From an uncultured Roseobacter sp. (GTDB lineage: Bacteria > Pseudomonadota > Alphaproteobacteria > Rhodobacterales > Rhodobacteraceae): a stretch of DNA of 64,000 nt. The notes beneath the pieces were generated by a model, which was not told where the DNA came from, ran no database searches, and saw nothing but the letters and a program-made list of their open reading frames with translations. The position numbers and the translations under genes are program-made. The stretch is from NCBI RefSeq assembly GCF_947495275.1, contig NZ_CANLYL010000015.1, positions 1 to 64,000 on the forward strand, in the 5' to 3' direction. Shown in pieces: positions 35,742 through 44,000 of the stretch. Position 1 is the stretch's first letter; each line of letters starts with the position of its first letter.

Positions 35742-37280
35742 ATGACATATAGTGATCGGGTCCGTGGCCTCGCGGACAGCGTCTTGCCGCTTATTCTAAC
35801 TGTTTTTCGCCGCGATCTCGGTGAAGGCAAGATTTATTTTCTCGTGGCTGCTGCCTTAACAACGCTGCTGCCTTTCTTATTCGTCATTCAGGCCCCGCGT
35901 GAGTTTTGGTATCTAGGCAAAGGTGCTTTTTTTGTATCGTTGGCTATTTTTCTCGTTTTTACACTGCTTTCGCTGTACTTGGCAGCGGTGACTCTGGTTA
36001 AATTCGCGGCTGAGTATCGCTACGCAATCGCGATTTTCAGGCTGGTGCGCGATGACCTGCAAACGCTTGACGGCGATGATGAAGCGCTGGGTTCCGACGA
36101 CGTTCGACCTCCTCGCTATGTGCCAGCGGAAGCGCGCAATTCGATCTGCGCCAAACTGGTGGTAAAATATTACGACACCGCGCGCGCCTTGCGATCCGAC
36201 GACGGGATCGCCAAACAGGTGATAGAAGCCGAACTTGCGGGGCACCGCGGTAACTTGCGCCCTCTGTCCGGCTTTGCCCTGCGCATCGGCATCCTGTTGA
36301 CGTTCTTCGGCCTGTTGTTCGGGCTTGCACCGGTGGGGGCGGCACTTGACGAAAAGGACATTACCAATATTCCAATAGGCCAATTGCTGAGCGGTCTCAC
36401 AGTGTCCTTTGCGTCGTCAATTGCTGGATTAGCGGCAGCGCTGGTCATCGGGATCATGGGTTTGGCGATTGAGAACGCTTTCCAGAAACTACGCGGAGCG
36501 ATCGAGGATCTGGCTTTGGCGCTTCGGCAGTTATTTTCCCGCGTCCGTTTTGGAGGCGACCTTTCGCAGACAGTCGATCATCTGACATCGGAGATGCGTA
36601 ACCACGCGCGTGAAATGGAAAGCCATGGGGTGCAGGTTGAGCGTACTGTCACCATCGCATCTGAGGCCTTCCGCGATCACACGACCGAAAGCGCTAGGAT
36701 CATGCAGGCTGTTGCGCGCAGCACCGATGATCTTTCAGAGCTCAGCAACCGACATCGCGCGCAAATCGACCGAATTGCAGAAGCAACGAACAGCCTACAT
36801 GGCTTCGAAGAAAAATGGGCAGACCACTTTCGGAAAATGTTGGAAGACAATGCCACGGTAGCCCGAGATCATGCCGCTGATCTTGCCAATTCCCTTGCGA
36901 CCGATCTTGGTACGATACGCGAAGCCATGGTAGAGAGCATGGCCGAGGATCGTTCGCAGTTAAGCGACACCATTGTCGCGTTGTCAAAATCCAACACCCA
37001 AGTTGGCGCAACGCTTGACCAGCTGCAAGGTGAATCCCTAGCACGTGAAGCTGACCTGACGGCTGCGATTTCGGCCCTGACCCGCGAGCTGAAAACCATG
37101 GCCGCCAAAGACAAAGCGCCAAAAAGGAAGCGCAAAGGTGGTTGGGTTTGGGTTCTAATTCTGCTGGGGTTGACCGGCGCGGCACTATATGGCGGCTTCC
37201 CCTTGTATGCGCCGCTCATAGAAGAAATGGCACCGGGCCTGCTGGAGGAACTGGGTTTGCGGCTACAGACGCCTACCTGA
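35742..37280 (+). CDS. MotA/TolQ/ZorA-like channel protein with coiled-coil tail and extra C-terminal helix
   Basis: A 512-residue membrane protein. Helices lie at about 31-50 and 63-88, then a cytoplasmic loop (89-178), then helices at 179-202 and 214-246. The last of these, GLTVSFASSIAGLAAALVIG, matches the proton-channel signature of the MotA/TolQ/ExbB family. Residues 250-460 form a long coiled coil like the tail of ZorA. Unlike ZorA, the protein ends with another membrane helix (466-488, WVWVLILLGLTGAALYGG). The start at 35742 follows the upstream stop by 7 bases with an AGGTG site; the frame is open from 35484 but that overlaps the SPFH-like gene. The convergent neighbour encodes the fitting MotB-like partner. 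Confidence 0.82.
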   Translation: MTYSDRVRGLADSVLPLILTVFRRDLGEGKIYFLVAAALTTLLPFLFVIQAPREFWYLGKGAFFVSLAIFLVFTLLSLYLAAVTLVKFAAEYRYAIAIFRLVRDDLQTLDGDDEALGSDDVRPPRYVPAEARNSICAKLVVKYYDTARALRSDDGIAKQVIEAELAGHRGNLRPLSGFALRIGILLTFFGLLFGLAPVGAALDEKDITNIPIGQLLSGLTVSFASSIAGLAAALVIGIMGLAIENAFQKLRGAIEDLALALRQLFSRVRFGGDLSQTVDHLTSEMRNHAREMESHGVQVERTVTIASEAFRDHTTESARIMQAVARSTDDLSELSNRHRAQIDRIAEATNSLHGFEEKWADHFRKMLEDNATVARDHAADLANSLATDLGTIREAMVESMAEDRSQLSDTIVALSKSNTQVGATLDQLQGESLAREADLTAAISALTRELKTMAAKDKAPKRKRKGGWVWVLILLGLTGAALYGGFPLYAPLIEEMAPGLLEELGLRLQTPT

Positions 37281-38583
37281 CCCGGCTACGCGCTTCGTTA
37301 ACCGCTTTGCGAAAGCCATTCAGCAGCAGTTGATAACTGCATTGTCCGTCTTTCTCAAAGGTGGCGAGAATCTCGACACGACGTTCTTTTGGAAAACTCC
37401 GCCGCCAGAAGAGCCGCTGCGTCGAATCCACTTTGGAGTAAATGTTGTCGAAACTATCCAGATCCAGTGATCCTTGCAGAAAATTCTGCAGGGTCGCGGA
37501 ACGGCTGCGCCCGTACCCTTCGATCGCAATACAGCGCATCGGCACCCCCAAAGATGCTAATTCATATGCAATGGTCAGGGCCCGTTCCGCAGAAAGCTGG
37601 AGGTTGTTGTCGAAACCACGGCGAATACCCCGCGCCATGCGCTCGGGCGACGCGTGGCCCGCAACGCGTACAACATTGGTTTTCTGTAGCGCGATATTGT
37701 TCAACAGCCCCGGCAGCAGCCGGTACATTTCGATCCGACCTCGGGGCGTCAGATTTGCCTTACCTTGCTCGAATACTTCGAGATCGCTGCTGTCGTTCAA
37801 ATTAACGGCAATGCGCCTTTCTTGCAGCCGAAGCTGCTCGTTGGCTGCATCCAGCAGTTGCTGCAATTGAGCTATCCGTGAGTCAAACGCCGAAAGTTGC
37901 GCGTTCGCGTCCTCCAGGAGTGCTGCGTTTTCGGACTGTTGTCGCTCCAAAGCGCGTTTAAGATTGTCCACCTCGCTGGTGGATTGTTGCCCGGCATTGG
38001 AAGCTGATTCTTTGTTTAGTACTTCCACCGCCAATTTTTGCGCCAACAGTTTGTTTTCCTCAACAAGCTTATTGGTGCGCTTGGTCTGTCCGTTCAGCGC
38101 GCGTTCTTTTTGAGCAAGCGAGGCTAGCGCTGTATTCAAACTCCGGCCAAGCTCATCCAACCGCTTGGTCAACTCGCCCTCTCTGCGACTAAGAAAATCT
38201 GACTGTTTGCCCAAATCAATCGCGGCGTTTGCGGAAGCGGTAATCTCTGCACGCAACGAATCAACTTCGGATTGTGCCAGATCGCGAGCAATGCCTGCCG
38301 CCCGGGCATCATCGCGCGCCGCATTCGCTTCTGCCTGACTTCGCGCCAGATCGTTTTCTACCTCAACAATACGCCCTTCCAATATGTCCTGCGAACTTTG
38401 GAATTCCTGATACTCTTCGGCTGGAATGCTCACGATATTTGCGCTTCCTAGCGCTTGTGAAGCAACTTCGGCTTTGCGCTCAATAGCCAAGAGCGTGAGG
38501 ATAACCACCACAAAAGCCAGAAGCGAAATCACCAGATCCATGCCCGGGCCCATCTCGATATCTGCTGAATCCGTATTATCCAT
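37273..38583 (-). CDS. MotB/ZorB-like OmpA-domain protein
   Basis: A 436-residue protein. The N-terminal membrane helix (about residues 15-34, DLVISLLAFVVVILTLLAI) carries Asp16 at its start, the position of the proton-carrying Asp in MotB, TolR and ZorB. A long coiled coil follows (40-255, DILEGRIVEVENDLARSQAE). The C-terminal OmpA-like peptidoglycan-binding domain (about 265-410) shows VVRVAGHASPE, NNLQLSAERALTIAYELASLG, IEGYGRSRS and ERRVEI. Its 3' end overlaps that of the ZorA-like gene by 8 bases in convergent orientation. Together they should make an ion-driven stator-like unit. The gene is not the flagellar motB, although flagellar genes follow. Confidence 0.85.
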   Translation of the reverse strand: MDNTDSADIEMGPGMDLVISLLAFVVVILTLLAIERKAEVASQALGSANIVSIPAEEYQEFQSSQDILEGRIVEVENDLARSQAEANAARDDARAAGIARDLAQSEVDSLRAEITASANAAIDLGKQSDFLSRREGELTKRLDELGRSLNTALASLAQKERALNGQTKRTNKLVEENKLLAQKLAVEVLNKESASNAGQQSTSEVDNLKRALERQQSENAALLEDANAQLSAFDSRIAQLQQLLDAANEQLRLQERRIAVNLNDSSDLEVFEQGKANLTPRGRIEMYRLLPGLLNNIALQKTNVVRVAGHASPERMARGIRRGFDNNLQLSAERALTIAYELASLGVPMRCIAIEGYGRSRSATLQNFLQGSLDLDSFDNIYSKVDSTQRLFWRRSFPKERRVEILATFEKDGQCSYQLLLNGFRKAVNEARSRVR

Positions 38584-38847
38584 AACGCCCCCACCGCTCT
38601 ACGTGTTGACTTTGAACAATCATCGTCAAATTAGAAAGAACTTTGCGAGGCTTTCTGAACCGGGGCTTGCAAAATGGCGGGTTAAATGGCGAGCAGGTCA
38701 ACGGGCACCTGTTTGCACTTCGAGCTTAGGTGCGACGGTAGACCCATGCGAAATGGAACGAGCCAGCAAAGTTGTTCTCGGGGAAAATCTATGAAAACCT
38801 GCTGCGAAGATCAAATCTGACAGAGAACGCCAATTCCGAGCGCTCGC

Positions 38848-39252
38848 TCATTTGAAAACAGTTTGTGAAATAGCTTGCTCCAACCGGCTTTCATTCTTGC
38901 TGCGTTGGAGGCTGGATAGCTGATCATCCAGAAGTTCATCAGCTGCCATCACTTTTCCAAATGCCTGTCTAACTTGTCGAACATGTTGCTCCTTTTCTGC
39001 CAGAACCAATGCCAGCTGCATGTTCAAAGATATTTTTGCTTTTTCCAACCAAGCATTCCATATCACGTCAGCGCCAATAGCCCTCATCTGGAGCTCTCCA
39101 TTCTTTTCGGAGGCGCGCTTTTGTTCGCTTAACTTGATTAATTCATTTCGCAGTGTGTTTTCTCGGGTCAGCAAAGACCGAAAGGCTTGCTGCCTGACCT
39201 GGTACCTGGCGTCGACCAGTTTCCGTAACTGTTCCAATTCAGCAATTTTCAA
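38848..39252 (-). CDS. Small helical protein of the flagellar cluster, FliJ-like in character
   Basis: A 134-residue protein that is helical throughout, with many charged and Gln residues (LRNELIKLSEQKRASEKNGE, LVLAEKEQHVRQVRQAFGKV). Size and coiled-coil character resemble FliJ-type export chaperones, but no diagnostic motif is seen. The start overlaps the stop of flhB by four bases, so it is the last gene of the flhA-fliR-flhB run. A role in flagellar export is inferred from position. Confidence 0.7.
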   Translation of the reverse strand: MKIAELEQLRKLVDARYQVRQQAFRSLLTRENTLRNELIKLSEQKRASEKNGELQMRAIGADVIWNAWLEKAKISLNMQLALVLAEKEQHVRQVRQAFGKVMAADELLDDQLSSLQRSKNESRLEQAISQTVFK

Positions 39253-40337
39253 AACGGACGCGCCTTGGCTTTTTGACGCATTGTTTCTGCGAATCTTATG
39301 GCAGCTGCAACCGCACGATAGTGATCCGGTGCGATTTGATCGCCTATTTCGGTGGTTGCGTGAAGGGCACGGGCAGTCGGAGGGTCACTGTGAATGGGTA
39401 CGTTGTTTTCCGCAGCGATTTCTCTTATCCGCAAGGCTATCTCGTCGACGCCTTTTGCAACACATTCTGGTGCCTGACCCGGCTTTCGATCCCACTTCAA
39501 TGCGACCGCAAAATGCGTTGGGTTCACAATAATCACATCAGCAGTCGGCACATCCGCCATCATTTGTGCCCCTGCGATGGATTGCGCGCGTTGTCGGCGT
39601 TCCTGCTTCATGTGCGGATCGCCTTCGCTGTTTTTGGTTTCATCCATGATTTCTTTTCGTGACATCATGTTTTTTCTTAGATGCTCGAAGTGCTGCCATG
39701 TCGCATCAATGACACCGATTATTCCGGAGACAACGACCACGACGAGAAGGAAGGAAAGACAGATTTCGGCAAGGAGAACGATAACGATCCGTGGGTTGGT
39801 CTGTAGGACCGAAACCATTTCTTCCAATCTTGAGTTGATGAAGATTGCCAGGCACGCAGAGTAAATCAGCAGTTTCGCAAAACTGATTACAAATTGGAAA
39901 AGACCAGTTCGCCCAAACTTGTTTTTTGCATTTGAGATGATGGAGATCTTGGACAGTTTGGGCGCAATTTTATTAGGCGCGAAAACAATCCCTTTGAGCG
40001 CAATGAGGCACAATAAAACTGCCAATGCAGGTAACAAGAAAATGGGTGCCAGAGAGCTTATGACGCTTCTTAGTAGCCCTTGAGTGGGCGCTGCCGCAGT
40101 TCCTTCAAAAAAGAGCGGCGCAAGTTGAGCAGATTGATCGATCAGGACCATCAAGGAAGACCCCAATTGTATCAAACCGCTGCTGCCTGCCGATACAAAG
40201 GCAAGTAACAAGCCCGCGTAGGCGGCAGCTGTCAACACTTCTGTTGAGCGTGCGATCTCGCCTTTTTTTCGCGCCTCAAGGAGTTTTTGAGGCGTTGCAT
40301 CATATGTCTTGTCACTTTGGTCGGCTTGCTCGCTCAT
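39249..40337 (-). CDS. flhB: Flagellar export apparatus protein FlhB
   Basis: A 362-residue component of the flagellar type III export gate. Four membrane helices fill residues 30-215. The cytoplasmic domain contains the self-cleaving NPTH loop (VIIVNPTHFAVALKWDRKPG), which switches export specificity from rod/hook to filament proteins. The N terminus, TYDATPQKLLEARKKGEI, is diagnostic of FlhB. It is coupled to fliR upstream (ATGA overlap) and to a small helical gene downstream. Confidence 0.96.
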   Translation of the reverse strand: MSEQADQSDKTYDATPQKLLEARKKGEIARSTEVLTAAAYAGLLLAFVSAGSSGLIQLGSSLMVLIDQSAQLAPLFFEGTAAAPTQGLLRSVISSLAPIFLLPALAVLLCLIALKGIVFAPNKIAPKLSKISIISNAKNKFGRTGLFQFVISFAKLLIYSACLAIFINSRLEEMVSVLQTNPRIVIVLLAEICLSFLLVVVVVSGIIGVIDATWQHFEHLRKNMMSRKEIMDETKNSEGDPHMKQERRQRAQSIAGAQMMADVPTADVIIVNPTHFAVALKWDRKPGQAPECVAKGVDEIALRIREIAAENNVPIHSDPPTARALHATTEIGDQIAPDHYRAVAAAIRFAETMRQKAKARPF

Positions 40338-41104
40338 GGGAGTGGACCAAAGGGGTTGCTCAGGAATTCATCCATGACGCCCACCCAAACAGACAGGATG
40401 AGCGGCGACGCCACGAGAAGCAGAAACAGGCCGCCCGCGGTGATAACTGGTGCGCCAACAAAAGCCACCATGAGTTGCGGCATCGCTTTATTTATAGCGC
40501 CAAGCGCGACGTTATACAGAACCGACAGAATGATGAAAGGAGCGGCAAGGGTGAAGGCAAGAGTAAAGGCCCGTGCGACATGAGCAGCGCCCCACTCGGA
40601 AAGGACTGATCCGTCCGTAAACTTTCCCATCGGCATGAAGTCATAGGACAGGATGATCATTTCCGCCGCCTTAACGTGCAAACCCGTCATCACGGCCAAG
40701 GCCAACCCGCCAATGATAAGCACGTATCCCATTGCAGGCATCGGGTCCACGCCCGCACCGCCAAAAACCTGCGAGAGCGATGTCGAGTGTGCGGCGATCG
40801 TACCAGCGGTCTGAAGTGCCAAGACAAATAATCTGATGCCGATACCGAGTGCCAACCCGGCCAGTATCTCCGGCAGCATCACCAGTACGAAATTACCCAG
40901 GTCGACAGGTGTTTGTATGGGTGCAATGGCTGGGGCCACTGCCACGGTGAAGGCCAAGGCGACGATTAGTTTAACGCGGGCAGGGACAGATTGCTCTCCG
41001 AATGCTGGTAACAACGACGCCAAAGCCGCTACCCTTAGGAAAACCAAAAAACCATGCCATAGCGCATCGTTCAAAATTGGCATCAGTTCCGCCAGTGCAG
41101 TCAT
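40334..41104 (-). CDS. fliR: Flagellar export apparatus protein FliR
   Basis: A 256-residue membrane protein of the export gate. About six helices are visible. Family landmarks include WHGFLVFLRVAALASLLPAFG near the N terminus and ALQTAGTIAAHSTSLSQVFG in the middle. The gene overlaps flhA and flhB by four bases at each end. FliQ, its usual partner, is not in this window. Confidence 0.95.
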   Translation of the reverse strand: MTALAELMPILNDALWHGFLVFLRVAALASLLPAFGEQSVPARVKLIVALAFTVAVAPAIAPIQTPVDLGNFVLVMLPEILAGLALGIGIRLFVLALQTAGTIAAHSTSLSQVFGGAGVDPMPAMGYVLIIGGLALAVMTGLHVKAAEMIILSYDFMPMGKFTDGSVLSEWGAAHVARAFTLAFTLAAPFIILSVLYNVALGAINKAMPQLMVAFVGAPVITAGGLFLLLVASPLILSVWVGVMDEFLSNPFGPLP

Positions 41105-43185
41105 GCAGCAACAACACCGACTAATGCAGGGCGGGCATCCAAACCAATCTCCTCAAAGGAGAGAACAGGATTGGAAATACCTTTTGCGCGCATGACAGTC
41201 CGCAAGAATCTTCTTCTTCGAGTGTTCGTGACTATTGCTGCGTTGATCCCATCTTGGCTTGCCGAGAGCAGTTTTTCCGAAACGTTTTCAGCGAGTTGAT
41301 TGAAGAGATCTGGCGGCAGAGCGATGTCGAGTCCGCGATCTGCCTCGACCTGATAGGTATTAAATGTTTCTTCCCACTCTGGAGCAAGTTGAACAAGTGG
41401 TAAGGTTCCATCCTCTCTTTTGAGCTCAGCAACAAGCTGAAAGCCCAGTCGCTGCCGGACATGTTCACAAATCGCCTCAGGCTGCGCGTTTTGTGCCCGT
41501 GCTTCGGCCGTTGCCTCCAAGATCAAGGGAAGGTTTCTGATTGAGACCTGTTCATCGACCAAGAGTCGCAGCACGGCGTGCAATACATCAACCGGCACTT
41601 TGTCCGGGATCATCTCATCGAGTAGTTTGCGATTTGCTTCGGCACGGATGGGATCTGAAATGTTTACCATTTCTGACAGCAGTCGGCGCAAGGATTTGAG
41701 CGATAACAATCTTGAGAAGTTGCGCTTCACAGTTTCTAATAGATGCGTAGCCAGAATTTCGGCAGGTGTAACCAGCGTGAGCCCGTCAAGAGCGGCTTGT
41801 TCTTGATCCCGGTTGTTTATCCATCTCGCAGGTGCGCCGTATACTGGTTCGGTCGTGTCAGTACCATTGGGCGCAGTGGTCGAACCATCTGGAACGAGCG
41901 CGAGTATTTGGTCTGGGTTAATTTCGGCACGCGCTTGTTCAACGCCCTGGATTCGCAACACATAGGTTCCGACTGGCAATGCTGCATTATCGGTCAGCCG
42001 GATCTCCGGCAGAATAAGACCAAAAACTGAAGCAACATGCGTACGCATGTTCGAGATACGCGCATCTAGCCCCGTTCCAGGATCAAGAACCATGTTTACT
42101 AAATCTGGCGCGAATTCGACGTGAATGTCATCCAGTTCCAAAATATCTCCGAGTGGTTTGTCTTTGGGCAATGCCTCTTCGGTGGGACCGGTTTCTGACA
42201 ATTGCGGTGAGGCCTTAGCTTGTCGGTGCAGCCAATATGCGGCTGTGCCCAGACAGGCGCCGCCAAATATGAATGGTGCAAAAGGCAGTCCGGGGAACAA
42301 CGCAAACAGGATCATTAGAGCGGCCACAGTTGCGATCGCAGAGGGGTGTTTCCCAAGTTGGCTGAAGACAGCGAGATCGGTGGCACCCTGGGCGCCGCCC
42401 CGAGCAAGCAACAGAGCGGATGCTATCGAGATCACAACTGCAGGGATTTGGGATACGAGCCCATCCCCAACAGTCAGAATTGAATATGTTTCGAATGCCT
42501 GACCGATAGGCATGCCATGGACGGCAACACCCATCACCAATCCCGCAACGAGATTCAGCAGCGTAATGAGCAAACCTGCTACCGCGTCGCCTTTCACAAA
42601 TTTTGACGCGCCATCCAAAGATCCGAAGAAGGTGGTTTCTTGTTGTTCTCTTTCGCGTCTCTCGCGTGCTTCTGTATGCGTTATCGCCCCCGCTGCCATA
42701 TCGCTATCGATGGCGAGTTGTTTTCCTGGCATTCCGTCCAGCGCAAACCGCGCACCGACTTCCGCCATTCGTGTCGCGCCCTTGGTGATTACCATGAAGT
42801 TAACGATCAGAAGTACGCAGAATACGACAAGACCCAAGAAGACGCTGCCGCCCATGACGAATTGAGCGAAGCCTTCAATGACATCACCTGCTGCATCTGT
42901 CCCGGTATGGCCCTGGCCAATAATCAACTTGGTCGATGAAACATTTAACGACAGCCTTAACATCAGTGATGCTAGCAAAATTGTAGGGAAAGCTGAAAAA
43001 TCAAGCGGCCGTTCTATGAAAAGAGTGACAGTAAATATCAGTATTGCCAACGCAAAAGATGCTGCAAGCCCTACGTCCAACACCCACGCCGGCATGGGCA
43101 AAATCATCATTACGATGATGGCCATGAGAGCTACCGCTAGGAGGATAGTGGGGTTAAACAGAGCTTTGTCAAACAGGTTTTTCAC
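41101..43185 (-). CDS. flhA: Flagellar export gate protein FlhA
   Basis: A 694-residue protein, the largest part of the export gate. The N-terminal half has eight helices and the family signature RFALDGMPGKQLAID in the cytoplasmic FHIPEP loop. The C-terminal half (from about residue 340) is the cytosolic ring domain that docks chaperones. Length matches the family. Its start overlaps the stop of the transglycosylase gene, placing cell-wall opening and export in one operon. Confidence 0.97.
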   Translation of the reverse strand: MKNLFDKALFNPTILLAVALMAIIVMMILPMPAWVLDVGLAASFALAILIFTVTLFIERPLDFSAFPTILLASLMLRLSLNVSSTKLIIGQGHTGTDAAGDVIEGFAQFVMGGSVFLGLVVFCVLLIVNFMVITKGATRMAEVGARFALDGMPGKQLAIDSDMAAGAITHTEARERREREQQETTFFGSLDGASKFVKGDAVAGLLITLLNLVAGLVMGVAVHGMPIGQAFETYSILTVGDGLVSQIPAVVISIASALLLARGGAQGATDLAVFSQLGKHPSAIATVAALMILFALFPGLPFAPFIFGGACLGTAAYWLHRQAKASPQLSETGPTEEALPKDKPLGDILELDDIHVEFAPDLVNMVLDPGTGLDARISNMRTHVASVFGLILPEIRLTDNAALPVGTYVLRIQGVEQARAEINPDQILALVPDGSTTAPNGTDTTEPVYGAPARWINNRDQEQAALDGLTLVTPAEILATHLLETVKRNFSRLLSLKSLRRLLSEMVNISDPIRAEANRKLLDEMIPDKVPVDVLHAVLRLLVDEQVSIRNLPLILEATAEARAQNAQPEAICEHVRQRLGFQLVAELKREDGTLPLVQLAPEWEETFNTYQVEADRGLDIALPPDLFNQLAENVSEKLLSASQDGINAAIVTNTRRRRFLRTVMRAKGISNPVLSFEEIGLDARPALVGVVAA

Positions 43186-43898
43186 AATCCGCTACCTTTA
43201 GTTCCACGCCGAAGGAGCGACCGGCCTGACGTTGCGCTCAGAGGAACAAGAGATCCTCGCAAAGGTTTATGATTAGTTTTTCGCAATAGGGGGAATTGAT
43301 TTTGTTGAGATGGCAATAAACCCGCGTCGACAGTTTGAAGGCCCGGTTCGCCCAAGCCCGAGAGCACCCTTGAAAACCTCCGTTGATAACGTGTTGCGTG
43401 CTCTTGCGTTCGCGAATGGTATGCTCCCGCAGCCGACACCCAATCACCTTTCTCAGCAAAGAGATCAGACAAAAATTTGGCGGCATATTGAGCATTTCTG
43501 ACGGGGTCGAACATTTCCGAGATCGAGGCGAATGCGTCGCCATGCCATCGATAATTCAGTTGGAAGCATCCAATATCGATATTTTCTTTTCCAGAAGAGA
43601 GGTGTTTCCGAGTGAAATCTACGACTGCGACCTCGGTCGTTAGCCAAAGCCCCTTTCCCTCGACATTAATTGCCCATGGCCAAGGCTCAAAGCGGCCATT
43701 TGTTGTTCGCCCTGTCTCGGTTCTACTGATCGCACGAAGTATCTCTAATGGAACGCCAGCTTCTTCGGCGGCTATGGCTGCTGCTTGGTCGCATAAGTTA
43801 TCTTCTGCAGAATGCGCTGGCGCGTTTAGGCACACTAAACTGAGCACAACCAACAAACGCGAATATGACAGATGCTTGAACTGCTCAACAATTGACAT
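43182..43898 (-). CDS. sltF: Flagellar lytic transglycosylase (SltF-like)
   Basis: A 238-residue periplasmic enzyme that cleaves the glycan strands of peptidoglycan. A signal peptide (LLVVLSLVCLNAPAHS) is followed by an SLT domain with the catalytic Glu in ISRTETGR, the substrate-cleft segment NIDIGCFQLNYRWHG and late GAYHSRTQEHATRY. SltF of Rhodobacter opens the wall for the flagellar rod, and the same gene position next to flhA supports the assignment. The C-terminal 45 residues are low in predicted structure. About 100 bases separate it from the upstream gene. Confidence 0.85.
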   Translation of the reverse strand: MSIVEQFKHLSYSRLLVVLSLVCLNAPAHSAEDNLCDQAAAIAAEEAGVPLEILRAISRTETGRTTNGRFEPWPWAINVEGKGLWLTTEVAVVDFTRKHLSSGKENIDIGCFQLNYRWHGDAFASISEMFDPVRNAQYAAKFLSDLFAEKGDWVSAAGAYHSRTQEHATRYQRRFSRVLSGLGEPGLQTVDAGLLPSQQNQFPLLRKTNHKPLRGSLVPLSATSGRSLLRRGTKGSGL

Positions 43899-44000
43899 TC
43901 TGATCCCTCAAAGCCGCATTCTGCGGATTTCATTTAGGGTAGCTATTCAAAGTTTATTTTTAGTAACTGACAGATGAATCAGCTAATTTTCCAAAATCAT

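Noticed and set aside
28426-38583. Calling the locus a standard Zorya system
   Set aside because: Only ZorA/ZorB-like proteins are present. ZorC, the ZorD helicase and the ZorE nuclease are missing, and the accompanying genes differ.
37273-38583. Calling the OmpA-domain protein flagellar MotB
   Set aside because: Its long coiled coil and its overlap with a ZorA-like gene with a long tail fit a separate stator pair. The flagellar motA lies 8 kb away with no motB beside it.
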